Positions 17,003 through 24,986 are shown, counted from the stretch's first letter. The stretch: 61,169 nt of DNA from a virus (IMGVR_UViG_3300046758_000288:1-61169), one strand, 5' to 3'. The notes: generated by a model not told the origin, from the letters alone. Made by a program: numbers and translations.

Positions 17003-17211
17003 TGAGTGGGCAGAGACGCTGGCTCAAATTATGGGCTAGGACAGTTGGAATGCCCATAGGTATTACAGACGACGATAAGCCAGAATTCCTTCCTATATCA
17101 CAAGAAGATGTAAGAAGGGCACTGGCTTTTCGCACCTTTTGGATCGCGTTACACATTGTAACATGTGCTATGATCATCACAGGAAACGGCAGAACTTTGG
17201 GTTGGTGGTAA
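17002..17211 (+). CDS. Small membrane protein
   Basis: 69 residues, start overlapping the previous stop (TAATG). One hydrophobic helix near the C-terminus (TFWIALHIVTCAMIIT). No family recognised. Confidence 0.5.
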   Translation: MSGQRRWLKLWARTVGMPIGITDDDKPEFLPISQEDVRRALAFRTFWIALHIVTCAMIITGNGRTLGWW

Positions 17212-17224
17212 ACTACGCATTTAA

Positions 17225-17246
17225 CTAAATACTTGTAACAGACAAG
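17225..17246 (+). promoter_or_regulatory. Late-type box with following hairpin
   Basis: CTAAATA (17225-17231), then stem CTTGT (17232-17236) / ACAAG (17242-17246) with loop AACAG. The hairpin end overlaps the AAGGAG ribosome site of the next gene. Confidence 0.5.
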
Positions 17247-17258
17247 GAGATGTTAGTT

Positions 17259-17495
17259 ATGATGTGGGTCGACTACAATATTGACCAAATAGGTGAAAAC
17301 TTCAAAGTCAAAGGAGACTATGAAGGAGAAGTAATGGGTGTTTGTAGAGATGGCACACCTAGAGACCATTGGTTGTATAAACCAGGCGATGTTTTTGTTG
17401 TTAACGAACACGGTTGGTTAGTTAAAACAGACGAAGTAAGTGCTTTAATGCTAAAACACGAAAGTAATAAAAATGAACGTAAACAAGGGCGATAA
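17259..17495 (+). CDS. Small conserved phage protein
   Basis: 78 residues, beta-rich (GEVMGVCRDGTPRDHWLYKP, then VFVVNEHGWLVK), probably a small barrel. ATG at 17259 is chosen because AAGGAG ends 9 bases before it; the earlier ATG at 17250 directly abuts that site. It overlaps the next gene by 23 bases. Confidence 0.55.
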   Translation: MMWVDYNIDQIGENFKVKGDYEGEVMGVCRDGTPRDHWLYKPGDVFVVNEHGWLVKTDEVSALMLKHESNKNERKQGR

Positions 17496-17772
17496 AGCAA
17501 TAATTGTTTTTTCAATTAATCCTAGTAATATAGGACGCATTGTTAACGTATCAGAATACATTGGCAAGTTTGAGCAAAACGAACAGTTCGAAGCATTTGG
17601 TATGAAGTGTCATTGTGCTGTTCACGATCATTACTGGTGGATTGAAGGTGACGACATTGATATACAACTTGGACCAAGTCCTAAAGCATATATTGCTGAC
17701 AGTTGGTTGCGAAAAATACCAACTACTAAAAAGAGCAAAAAACTACAAAAAGAACTTGACATTCTAGCATAA
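17473..17772 (+). CDS. Small conserved phage protein
   Basis: 99 residues with an SH3-like opening (VNKGDKAIIVFSINPSNIGR). The Cys/His segment CHCAVHDHYWW could bind metal. The promoter for the tmRNA lies in its last codons. Function unknown. Confidence 0.55.
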   Translation: MNVNKGDKAIIVFSINPSNIGRIVNVSEYIGKFEQNEQFEAFGMKCHCAVHDHYWWIEGDDIDIQLGPSPKAYIADSWLRKIPTTKKSKKLQKELDILA

Positions 17773-17786
17773 GAGTGTTATAAATA
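17756..17786 (+). promoter_or_regulatory. Overlapping sigma-70-like and late promoter for tmRNA
   Basis: TTGACA 17756-17761, 17 bases, TATAAA 17779-17784; the same bases extend to the T4-like late box TATAAATA (17779-17786). The site could serve both early and late. Confidence 0.65.
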
Positions 17787-17796
17787 TACTCGTAAC

Positions 17797-18077
17797 GTTG
17801 AAGCAATTCAAACGCTATACAGGACCCGGGGGCGGTACCCGGCGACTCCACCAAAAATACATTCTGCTTACTGTATAGCAGAAGCAACAGGCTGATAAAC
17901 TGGGAATGTATTTTTGATGGGGTCGAAATAGGATCGACTGGTAGTTAATAGGAGAGTGGAGTTGCCCGGATGTAAGCTCGGTTAACGCGAACAAACTTAA
18001 TAATTGCAAACGCAAATTATTCATTAGCGGCTTAGGCTGTTACGAGGTAGTTAGGCCTTGTTACCAAACATAGCATT
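17797..18077 (+). ncRNA. ssrA: Circularly permuted two-piece tmRNA
   Basis: Rescues stalled ribosomes and tags the nascent protein. The acceptor piece comes first: T-stem CCGGG/CCCGG (17826-17842), then CGACTCC, A and encoded CCA ending at 17853. The coding piece begins GGGGTCG (17919-17925), which pairs with CGACTCC to form the 7-bp acceptor stem, followed by the D-like GATCGACTGG. Between the pieces, AAAATACATTC and GAATGTATTTT form a long processing stem. The tag frame from 18006 to the stop at 18033 reads ANANYSLAA. The bases before it, TAATAATT, parallel E. coli TAGTAGTC. This permuted layout is typical of alphaproteobacteria. The 5' end is approximate. Confidence 0.9.
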
Positions 18078-18112
18078 AAAGAGTGTTGTTTTTTAGCAAC
18101 ACTCTTTTTTTA
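18078..18112 (+). terminator. Rho-independent terminator of tmRNA
   Basis: Stem AAAGAGTGTTG / CAACACTCTTT followed by T residues, directly after the tmRNA coding piece. Confidence 0.9.
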
Positions 18113-18229
18113 TACCTGCTCGTTTTTGCACTAAAAGAGTGCGATAATGATAACTAATAGTGTGAACAACAAATTCCCACCCCAAAGTTCACACTAAAAA
18201 TTTAATAATAATAAAAAAAGGAAATAACA

Positions 18230-19030
18230 ATGCGTATTCTCGCGACAGCATTTGTGGCCGCAATGGCCGCAACAACAGCAATGGCTGATACACTAATAGT
18301 TAGTGAAGCACCTGCGCCAATCCTAAGTGGTGAAGTTTCTTTAGACTTCGCTGAAAAGGCAAACGAAAACTATGGCGGCACAATGGGTGTCGAACTAGAT
18401 ATCAATGCAGGAGAAATTGCAACTGTTGATTTAGGTTTTAAAGCAACAGACGGCAATGCTCTAACATTAGACACATGGACAGTAGGTACAGAAGTTAATG
18501 GTTTAGGTCTTGCATTTGGTGATGACAATGGCGTTATGCCAGAAGCTGAAAAGTCAGCATATAGCACACTAGCAACACCGGCAATGACTGAATCATTAGC
18601 ACTATCTATAGGCGATGCAACAGTTGCAATCGGACTAACTGATTGGACCGCAGATGTGTCTGATCTAAGCAACGTACAAGGTGCATATAGTTTTAATATG
18701 AATATGATAGATGTTACTGCTATGCTAGACTATAATTTAGATTCAGAAAATACTGTACTAGGTGCAGAAGTTGAAGGTTTAGATTTAGGTATGGTTGCAC
18801 TTGGTGGCGTAATGACATATGACACTGATGCAGAATCAATTGGCTACGAAGGTAATGCAAATGTTAACGGTATTACAGCGTATGTCAACGGTGACGATGC
18901 AAATAAACTACAGCATGTAGGTGCTGAAGTTGAAAGAACATTTGCCGAAGCTACATGGACAGCTGGCGTCAACTATGATACTGATGCAGAAGAATTTGCA
19001 CCAACAGCCGGTGTAAGTTTTAACTTCTAA
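18230..19030 (+). CDS. Porin-like outer-membrane beta-barrel protein
   Basis: 266 residues. A signal peptide (MRILATAFVAAMAATTAMA, cut before DTL) targets export. The mature part is acidic and built of alternating amphipathic strands joined by D/N/G turns (GEVSLDFAEKANENYGGTMG, GVELDINAGEIATVDLGF). It ends in GVSFNF; a terminal Phe is the usual outer-membrane insertion signal. This resembles small alphaproteobacterial porins. The gene is a single transcript between terminators. A phage copy could alter uptake or block adsorption of other phages. No T4-like virion role is apparent. Confidence 0.7.
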   Translation: MRILATAFVAAMAATTAMADTLIVSEAPAPILSGEVSLDFAEKANENYGGTMGVELDINAGEIATVDLGFKATDGNALTLDTWTVGTEVNGLGLAFGDDNGVMPEAEKSAYSTLATPAMTESLALSIGDATVAIGLTDWTADVSDLSNVQGAYSFNMNMIDVTAMLDYNLDSENTVLGAEVEGLDLGMVALGGVMTYDTDAESIGYEGNANVNGITAYVNGDDANKLQHVGAEVERTFAEATWTAGVNYDTDAEEFAPTAGVSFNF

Positions 19031-19049
19031 GTTAAAAACATAACAAACA

Positions 19050-19086
19050 AAAAAGGGTTGCTTTCTTGAATTGCAACCCTTTTTTT
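19050..19086 (+). terminator. Rho-independent terminator
   Basis: Stem AAAAAGGGTTGC / GCAACCCTTTTT with an 11-base loop and T tail, 20 bases after the porin-like gene. Confidence 0.9.
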
Positions 19087-19090
19087 ATGA

Positions 19091-19097
19091 CTAAATA
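19091..19097 (+). promoter_or_regulatory. Late-type promoter box
   Basis: CTAAATA between the terminator and the gene at 19124. Confidence 0.55.
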
Positions 19098-19123
19098 ATG
19101 TTAGCATATAAAGGGCAGGGCAA

Positions 19124-19465
19124 ATGCGAGAAAAATTACGCAAATGGTTTAACGTCGATAATGTTATCGACGCAAGTGTTGACCTGTTTTTAATATTGTT
19201 TGATGTGCTTAGTTCGCCTATCCTAATTGTAATGAGGTTGGCACGTTTTGTAATAGGAAACTATTTACTGGGCGGCGTAAAGAACAAAATTAAGCGAGTA
19301 GCACATTGGACAGAAGGCAAGCATCCATTACTACAAATTTGGGTATGGACACTTATAGTATGCGTAGGAGTAGTAATTCTTACATTAATGTGGCTCTTTG
19401 GAACAGCGTTTGGAGAGTTCATAATGGAAGAATGGGGCGATCAAGCATTAAACTTAGATGAATAA
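19124..19465 (+). CDS. Membrane protein, two predicted helices
   Basis: 113 residues. Hydrophobic stretches at about 21-38 (LFLILFDVLSSPILIVM) and 72-95 (IWVWTLIVCVGVVILTLMWL), basic loop between. Late-type box upstream. No family recognised; a holin-like role cannot be excluded. Confidence 0.55.
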   Translation: MREKLRKWFNVDNVIDASVDLFLILFDVLSSPILIVMRLARFVIGNYLLGGVKNKIKRVAHWTEGKHPLLQIWVWTLIVCVGVVILTLMWLFGTAFGEFIMEEWGDQALNLDE

Positions 19466-19477
19466 GAGGGAAATAAA

Positions 19478-19969
19478 ATGCAACAAAATGAATATGATGT
19501 AAAAGTTATAAAAGTAGTAGACGGTGATACAGTAGATGTAGATATCGATCTAGGATTTGGAGTAACACTAACAGACGAACGTGTAAGAATTATGGGCATT
19601 GATACACCTGAGTCACGCACGAGAGACAAAGTAGAAGACTTGTTTGGTGAAGCGGCTAAAGCACGATTGAAGGAACTTATGGAAGACGGTGGTAAACTTA
19701 TTACTACTGAAAACCGTAAAGGAGAAGATATGAAAGGCAAGTTCGGACGTATCTTAGGAGACTTCAAAGTAGAACGTTTTGAAAACGGTGAGCCAGAACT
19801 TGTAACAGATATTCTAATAGAAGAAGGACATGCAGTAGCATATTTTGGTGGAAGCAAAGAAGAAATACAGCTAAAACACGAAGCAAATAGGCAGAAATTG
19901 CTACGTGAAGGCGTGATCAAACAAGAAGATTACGATGCGGCTGTTAAATTAATGGAAGAAAAAGGTTGA
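19478..19969 (+). CDS. Staphylococcal-nuclease-like thermonuclease
   Basis: 163 residues, no signal peptide. Matches the SNase fold: VKVVDGDTVDVDIDLG (Ca-binding acids), RVRIMGIDTPESR (R37, D42, E45, equivalent to R35, D40 and E43 of nuclease A) and GKFGRILGD holding the second catalytic Arg. It probably cuts DNA or RNA inside the infected cell. It follows the membrane protein by 12 bases. A sigma-70-like promoter for the next gene overlaps its stop. Confidence 0.88.
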   Translation: MQQNEYDVKVIKVVDGDTVDVDIDLGFGVTLTDERVRIMGIDTPESRTRDKVEDLFGEAAKARLKELMEDGGKLITTENRKGEDMKGKFGRILGDFKVERFENGEPELVTDILIEEGHAVAYFGGSKEEIQLKHEANRQKLLREGVIKQEDYDAAVKLMEEKG

Positions 19970-19993
19970 CAAGATCTTAAAAGGTGCTATAAT
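19966..19993 (+). promoter_or_regulatory. Sigma-70-like promoter
   Basis: TTGACA 19966-19971, 16 bases, TATAAT 19988-19993, starting in the SNase stop codon. Confidence 0.8.
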
Positions 19994-20052
19994 ATACAAA
20001 TACTAAGGAATTAGTATGTTTTTTTAAACCTATATTTGGAGGCATAAACATT

Positions 20053-20298
20053 ATGGCATTTACTAAAATTAAAACAAACCAAAAGACCTTTTTAGAATCA
20101 TATCTTAGAGGCACCGGCAAATCATTGACTTCGGCAGACGCTAAAGCAAGATTTGGCATTCAGCAACTACCAGCAAGAATGAGTGAACTCAAAGCGGCTG
20201 GCTTGAATGTAAAAACATCAGTTGCAACTACTGGTAAAACACGTTATTCAATTACATCACGTGACGTTACTGGTTCAAGAGCAAAAATGTTTGCATAA
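20053..20298 (+). CDS. Winged-helix-like small DNA-binding protein
   Basis: 81 residues. TNQKTFLESYLRGTGKSLTS then DAKARFGIQQLPARMSELKA looks like a helix-turn-helix, with a hairpin wing (VKTSVATTGKTRYSI). It may be a phage transcription regulator. It has a consensus early-type promoter and is closed by the hairpin at 20318. Confidence 0.65.
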   Translation: MAFTKIKTNQKTFLESYLRGTGKSLTSADAKARFGIQQLPARMSELKAAGLNVKTSVATTGKTRYSITSRDVTGSRAKMFA

Positions 20299-20304
20299 AA
20301 CTGG

Positions 20305-20333
20305 TTGACAACCTACTAAACTCCTGCTATAAT
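20305..20333 (+). promoter_or_regulatory. Sigma-70-like promoter nested in a hairpin
   Basis: TTGACA 20305-20310, 17 bases, TATAAT 20328-20333. The minus-10 region overlaps the 5' arm of the hairpin at 20318-20364. Confidence 0.8.
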
Positions 20334-20368
20334 AGTTTTACTATTAACAGAATAGCAGGAGTTTTTTT
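20318..20368 (+). terminator. Terminator-like hairpin holding promoter and ribosome site
   Basis: Arms ACTCCTGCTAT (20320-20330) and ATAGCAGGAGT (20352-20362), an inner AATAG/CTATT stem, then a run of T. The 3' arm contains AGGAG, the ribosome site for ATG 20369. Confidence 0.75.
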
Positions 20369-20803
20369 ATGACTATGTCACTAGCCCGTGGGCTATCAAC
20401 TATCAATACAAAAAAGCCTAAACAGAAAAAACTAACACAGGCAAAACTAGACAAACTTAGAATTCAATGGCGTCAATATAATAAAGATATGCGGCGCAAG
20501 CATTTACATAGTCTTCAATATGATAACTTTGACGACTATGTAGCATACACACAAGGTACTGCAAAGCCTAGAAAGCAACAGTCTCGTGGCGTGTATGATC
20601 CAAACAAACACGGTCCTTACGTAAGAAAGTCACCAGATATTCCTAGCATGGGTGACGGTGTAGGTAGCTATGCACCTAGAAAAGAATCACAAAAGTATAC
20701 AGGCGACCTTATTGTAGGTATCGCAACTATGCATAAATCAAATGCAGTACCAGTAATGCGAGGCACAACACAGGCCAAAGACATTGCTAGTATGCGTCGA
20801 TAA
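20369..20803 (+). CDS. Conserved phage protein, unknown function
   Basis: 144 residues, basic, mostly without predicted order (KKPKQKKLTQAKLDKLRIQW; YDPNKHGPYVRKSPDIPSMG). Such proteins are common in marine T4-like phages but have no assigned role. Its ribosome site lies in the 3' arm of the upstream hairpin, so translation may depend on which promoter made the mRNA. Confidence 0.6.
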   Translation: MTMSLARGLSTINTKKPKQKKLTQAKLDKLRIQWRQYNKDMRRKHLHSLQYDNFDDYVAYTQGTAKPRKQQSRGVYDPNKHGPYVRKSPDIPSMGDGVGSYAPRKESQKYTGDLIVGIATMHKSNAVPVMRGTTQAKDIASMRR

Positions 20804-20806
20804 ATA
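20800..20806 (+). promoter_or_regulatory. Late-type promoter box
   Basis: ATAAATA overlapping the stop of the previous gene, 17 bases before ATG 20823. Confidence 0.5.
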
Positions 20807-20822
20807 GAGCGAGGGTAAATCA

Positions 20823-21344
20823 ATGCATAAACTAATTATTTGTGCCGCATTATTTGTGGCGACTATCTCTTCAACGTCATCTCTAGATGCAAAAGGATTG
20901 TTCACTTCGGAAGAACGAGCTGAAATGTGGTGCTTGGCACAGAACATTTATTATGAAGCACGTGGCAGTAATAGAGCAGACAGAGTAGCAGTAGCAGATG
21001 TAGTTCTTAATCGTGTAGAAGATACACGTTATCCAAATACAATCTGCGAAGTAGTAAAACAAGGCAAACAAAAGCCTAGTTGGAAAGATCCTACTGTGAT
21101 GGTAATGGTGCGTAATGCATGTCAGTTCTCATGGTATTGTGATGGCAAAGCAGATGATCCAAAGGATTTAGATTCTTGGGTTGATTCACAACAGATTGCA
21201 TATAATATTATAACATGGAATGACGGTCGAGGCTTAACAGAAGGATCAACACATTATCATGCAGATTATGTAAAACCGGAATGGGCCCGTGAGATGCAAT
21301 TGGTCGGACGCATAGGTGTTCATATATTTTATAGGTGGGAGTAA
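20823..21344 (+). CDS. SleB-type cell wall hydrolase (endolysin candidate)
   Basis: 173 residues. A signal peptide (HKLIICAALFVATISSTSS) leads into a Hydrolase_2 domain: AQNIYYEARG with the catalytic Glu, VADVVLNRV, CEVVKQGKQ, CQFSWYCDG and STHYHADYVKPEW are typical. These enzymes cleave peptidoglycan glycan strands. Export by a signal peptide suggests a secreted endolysin. It sits next to a membrane protein gene, and a CHAP-like lipoprotein at 40722 could act in the same process. Confidence 0.85.
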   Translation: MHKLIICAALFVATISSTSSLDAKGLFTSEERAEMWCLAQNIYYEARGSNRADRVAVADVVLNRVEDTRYPNTICEVVKQGKQKPSWKDPTVMVMVRNACQFSWYCDGKADDPKDLDSWVDSQQIAYNIITWNDGRGLTEGSTHYHADYVKPEWAREMQLVGRIGVHIFYRWE

Positions 21345-21375
21345 TCCGCTTAGTTAATTTACCATAGAAAAAGGC

Positions 21376-21382
21376 TTAAATA
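21376..21382 (+). promoter_or_regulatory. Late-type box close to start
   Basis: TTAAATA followed by C, only 4 bases before ATG 21387; if used, the mRNA would be almost leaderless. Confidence 0.3.
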
Positions 21383-21386
21383 CTAG

Positions 21387-23558
21387 ATGTTCTTAGCAAT
21401 TTTAACACTCATCACAGCATTGTGTATCAGTGCTGTGGCAATATATTACTCGGTCGCAGGATTGGTTGCAATCTTTGCGGCTGCCGCAATACCCATTATG
21501 ATTATGGGCGGTGTACTTGAAGTAGGTAAACTAGTTACCGCAGTATGGTTACACAAATATTGGAAACAAGCAACATGGTGGCTTAGAAGCTATCTAAGTA
21601 TCGCTGTTGTTGTTTTAATGCTTATTACATCAATGGGCATTTTTGGCTTCCTATCAAAAGCACACATTGAACAAACTAGTGCAAGCGAAGAAAGTATTGC
21701 TAGAATAGAATCTATTGATACTGAGACTGCAAGATTAATGTCAGTTATTGGTAGAGCCGAAAACAAGATACGTGATTTAGAAAACAGTGGTATGGGTGCA
21801 GATGCAAATATCCAATCACAAATTGACAAAGAACAAGAACGTATTGACAAAGCGTTTGAACGTATTCAACCTGCTATCCAACAACAGAATCAAATTATTA
21901 CAGATGCAAGAGCTTCTGATAACAATCGTACTAAACCGTATGAAGATCAACTTGCAAGTATTACAGCAGAGATCTTACGTTTAGAAACTAGTGCAAAAGA
22001 ATACGAAACTAAGATTGAAAATTTAGATACAGACTCAAGCGGTGTAGAACCTCTACTAGCACAGATAGCACAACTAGAAGAGGAAATTATACGTGTCACA
22101 AATCAACTCAACTCAAAAGAACAACAACAAATTAGAGCAGGTCAAGCAATCATTGGTGTCACAAGTGATGGGCTGTTTGGTGGCAACACTAGAACTGCTC
22201 TCGCTAAATGGGTTCAAGGACAAAGAGACAGAATTACACAAATCCAAGGCGAAGTCGCACAAGTACGCAAAGATGCAACAGCACAAGTAGATGCTGAAAG
22301 AGTAAGACTAGCAGACGTAGTTAAAGATATTCGCACAGTGCAAATACCTGCACTGAAAGATCGCGAACTTACTATGTTAGGTAAGATTGATGAAGTGCGT
22401 CAAACTGAATCTCCAGTTATACAAACAGCAAGAGACGAAATACAAAGACTACGTGAGAGTGCAGAATCGCAAGTTGCACAGTCACAAGCTCTTATAGAAA
22501 GATTACAACAACAATTAGCAAATAGAGATAACGCAGACGAAGTTCAAACGGCCATAGACGAACAACTAGAACGTGTTCGAACAGCGTCATTTGAAATTGA
22601 AACATTAACTGATGAGAAGTATGAGCTAGAAGCAGAGTACAGAAAATTAGAAGCAGAAGTAGGCCCTGTAAAATATATTGCAGAGTTTGTTTACGGTGAG
22701 GCCGCAGATAGTAATATGCTTGAAGAAGCAGTACGTTGGGTAATTATTATCATTATCTTTGTATTTGATCCACTAGCAGTCTTACTATTGATAGCAAGCC
22801 AATATACCTTTGAGTTTAGACGTAAACAACTTGAAGATGACGGCGGTGAACGTCTTCGGCTCGAGAGAGAAGAATACGAACGAGCAAGAGCACAACGCAT
22901 AATTGACAACCCTGGCTTTGATATTGATGATTCTGCGCCACCTGCGGAACAAAAGGAAGAAATAGATGACAGAAACGGAATCGAAACCGGAGGAACGGTT
23001 GAAGGCCCTATTGTGTCACCTACCGCTGGAACCGGAGATAGCGGAGGAGACGCTTCCGAGGGAGTGGCTTTGGCCGGAGAAAACAAAGGAGTACAGTTAG
23101 ATGGAGCAATGGATCAATCTACAGATGGCAATATACAAGATGACAATGTGGAATCTAATGAACGAGATAGAGAAGCCAATGATGAGGAAAGTCTATCAGG
23201 ACGGAGCGATGTGGAATCTGACGAAGAACAAGTTCCTAACAGTAGCGAAGCCCAAGAAAGAACTACTACCGAGCAGGACACCAGAGGAAGTGCTACAGCA
23301 TCTGAAGAGGTAGCTGTTAGAGAACTTGAGTATGCAGAAAAAGAAAAAGATGAAACCTACCAAATAAACAAAGAACAATGGAAACAGGATCATCCTAACG
23401 AAACTATTAAATTACAAAAAGCATTATATATTGAAGGCAAGATAGATAAATTGCCTTGGGAATCAGAAGAACCTTTAATCAAACAAGAAACAGGATATAT
23501 ACAGAACGAAGAACAAAATTCAGATAAACTGTGGAATAAGATTAAAGACAATGACTGA
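21387..23558 (+). CDS. Large coiled-coil membrane protein with PG-binding-like motif
   Basis: 723 residues. Three membrane helices in the first 90 residues, a long coiled coil from about 95 to 440, another helix at about 450-472 (VRWVIIIIIFVFDPLAVLLL), then a disordered acidic tail to the end. In the middle, IGVTSDGLFGGNTRTALAKW matches the peptidoglycan-binding repeat pattern (D-G-x-F-G-x-x-T). The layout suggests a protein spanning the inner membrane and reaching the wall. It may act in lysis timing or superinfection exclusion, but this is not shown. It overlaps the next gene by 8 bases. Confidence 0.65.
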   Translation: MFLAILTLITALCISAVAIYYSVAGLVAIFAAAAIPIMIMGGVLEVGKLVTAVWLHKYWKQATWWLRSYLSIAVVVLMLITSMGIFGFLSKAHIEQTSASEESIARIESIDTETARLMSVIGRAENKIRDLENSGMGADANIQSQIDKEQERIDKAFERIQPAIQQQNQIITDARASDNNRTKPYEDQLASITAEILRLETSAKEYETKIENLDTDSSGVEPLLAQIAQLEEEIIRVTNQLNSKEQQQIRAGQAIIGVTSDGLFGGNTRTALAKWVQGQRDRITQIQGEVAQVRKDATAQVDAERVRLADVVKDIRTVQIPALKDRELTMLGKIDEVRQTESPVIQTARDEIQRLRESAESQVAQSQALIERLQQQLANRDNADEVQTAIDEQLERVRTASFEIETLTDEKYELEAEYRKLEAEVGPVKYIAEFVYGEAADSNMLEEAVRWVIIIIIFVFDPLAVLLLIASQYTFEFRRKQLEDDGGERLRLEREEYERARAQRIIDNPGFDIDDSAPPAEQKEEIDDRNGIETGGTVEGPIVSPTAGTGDSGGDASEGVALAGENKGVQLDGAMDQSTDGNIQDDNVESNERDREANDEESLSGRSDVESDEEQVPNSSEAQERTTTEQDTRGSATASEEVAVRELEYAEKEKDETYQINKEQWKQDHPNETIKLQKALYIEGKIDKLPWESEEPLIKQETGYIQNEEQNSDKLWNKIKDND

Positions 23559-23949
23559 TATCAAATTAATTACACCACCTGATAGACTCTACACGAACGA
23601 AGCAAGTGTACTTGCTATATACCCAAGTAAGTTTGTAAAAGAAGAATTACAAACAGTGCTTCTAGATGTTGATGTTCCTATTCATTTATACTTGTATGAT
23701 CAAAAGGAAGACGATGACCAATACGAATGGTTAATTGATGTCTTTCAACAAGTTGATTATGTAATATTAGATATTGATAACTGTCCTTCAAATATTAGAG
23801 ATATGGCAAGCTATTTTATGTCAAGAGATAAAACTTTCTGGTTGACAAAAGGAGAGAACCTATTGTATAATATAATAAGTAAGAACCGGGTTTATTCATT
23901 AGAGTTTTTACCAATGCTGTTAGGAGGCAAATTTGAGACAGAACAATAA
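23551..23949 (+). CDS. Conserved phage protein, unknown function
   Basis: 132 residues, alpha/beta, resembling a receiver or Rossmann-like unit (ASVLAIYPSKF; VDYVILDIDNCPSNIRDMAS) but without clear catalytic residues. It overlaps the membrane protein at its start and the bS21 gene at its end, and it contains the bS21 promoter. Confidence 0.55.
   Translation: MTDIKLITPPDRLYTNEASVLAIYPSKFVKEELQTVLLDVDVPIHLYLYDQKEDDDQYEWLIDVFQQVDYVILDIDNCPSNIRDMASYFMSRDKTFWLTKGENLLYNIISKNRVYSLEFLPMLLGGKFETEQ
23842..23871 (+). promoter_or_regulatory. Internal sigma-70-like promoter for bS21
   Basis: TTGACA 23842-23847, 18 bases, TATAAT 23866-23871, inside the coding region of the gene at 23551. Confidence 0.65.
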
Positions 23950-24181
23950 AAGAAAAAATTACCAAAAAGGTACACAACCAGACGGTCTAACTGTTGAAGT
24001 ACGTAATGGTGATTTTAATGGTGCAATGCGTAGATTTAAAAAGAAAGTACAAGAAGCAGGCATCATCCAAGAAGTACGTGAAAGACAATTTTATGAAAAG
24101 CCTAGTGCTAAACGTAAGAAAGCAAAAGCCGCAGGCAGAGCCCGTTGGCTTAAAAAACAACGCAAATTAAACGAACTGTAA
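23933..24181 (+). CDS. rpsU: Ribosomal protein bS21 homolog
   Basis: 82 residues. GLTVEVRNGDFNGAMRRFKK and KVQEAGIIQEVRERQFYEKP, then the basic tail KRKKAKAAGRARWLKKQR, match bacterial bS21 throughout. bS21 sits near the anti-Shine-Dalgarno region of the 30S subunit and affects start-site choice. A phage version could replace the host protein and favour phage mRNA. bS21 is among the ribosomal proteins known from phages, including SAR11 phages. Start is TTG at 23933, 5 bases after AGGAGGC. It overlaps the preceding gene by 17 bases and has an internal promoter. Confidence 0.93.
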   Translation: MRQNNKRKNYQKGTQPDGLTVEVRNGDFNGAMRRFKKKVQEAGIIQEVRERQFYEKPSAKRKKAKAAGRARWLKKQRKLNEL

Positions 24182-24192
24182 GGTAACGCAAC

Positions 24193-24771
24193 ATGGCAAT
24201 GAATGCAGAACCTTGGTTTCCTAGTGTTATATGGAACGCTAACACACAAGGACTTGATAACAGTGTTTTAAAATCTTATGCATACGAACGTAAAAAAACT
24301 GATGTTGGCCGCAGTATTAGTAATTACGGCGGTTGGCAAAGTAGTGATGTTCGTCCCGGTGATTGTGCTGAACTAGATAAACTTGTTGAATATTTAGAAG
24401 CTGAACTAAATGAAATAGCAACTGGTGTTGGACTAAAACCAATTACTGTTTATAACTTATGGATAAACATTAATCCACCCGGTAGTTATAATGTTGAACA
24501 CAATCATATGAATTCTGTTTTAAGTGGAGTTTATTATATCGATGCACACGAGTCTCAAGGCAATATCAATTTTATGAGAAATGACGGTGCTGAATATCAT
24601 TTGCAAGATAATATAGTTGAGCAAGTTCATCACTTTAATTCTTCCAAAACAACATATCCTGCAAAGACCGGAGCATTGTATGTTTTTCCCGGATGGTTAA
24701 AACACAGTGTAGACGGTAACAGTACTGATAAAGACAGAATTAGTATATCGTTTAACACAGGTGTTAAATGA
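24193..24771 (+). CDS. 2-oxoglutarate/Fe(II) oxygenase-like protein
   Basis: 192 residues. WININPPGSYNVEHNHMN then SGVYYI, and later ALYVFPGWLKHSV followed by RISISFN, match the double-stranded beta-helix oxygenases often found in marine T4-like phages (2OG-FeII_Oxy_5 type). Iron-binding His residues lie in EHNH and KHSV, and the Arg of DRISIS would bind 2-oxoglutarate. The substrate is unknown. Overlaps the next gene by 4 bases. Confidence 0.75.
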   Translation: MAMNAEPWFPSVIWNANTQGLDNSVLKSYAYERKKTDVGRSISNYGGWQSSDVRPGDCAELDKLVEYLEAELNEIATGVGLKPITVYNLWININPPGSYNVEHNHMNSVLSGVYYIDAHESQGNINFMRNDGAEYHLQDNIVEQVHHFNSSKTTYPAKTGALYVFPGWLKHSVDGNSTDKDRISISFNTGVK

Positions 24772-24986
24772 GTGACGTAGCGGCAATATCACCAATCAAT
24801 GTTATAAGTGCATATACTAGGGTAACACCGACAGGTCCACATGAAACAGTAACACATGTTAAACACACACAGCAAGATGGCGGATCAGTCAAAGTACAAT
24901 CGATAAGTTATACAACTTACAATGTTAGAGGTGAACTACAAGCACCTCAAAAGCCAGTAGGCTCAAACTTAGATATAATGATATAA
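24768..24986 (+). CDS. Small conserved phage protein
   Basis: 72 residues, beta-rich, with His and Thr repeats ([20 protein letters not shown]). ATGA overlap with the oxygenase gene implies joint expression. Function unknown. Confidence 0.5.
   Translation: MSDVAAISPINVISAYTRVTPTGPHETVTHVKHTQQDGGSVKVQSISYTTYNVRGELQAPQKPVGSNLDIMI

Noticed and set aside
17987-18075. Longer tmRNA tag starting GCG AAC at 17987
   Set aside because: That frame misses the ANANYSLAA ending and runs through the downstream structure. The GCA at 18006 follows TAATAATT, like E. coli TAGTAGTC before its resume codon.
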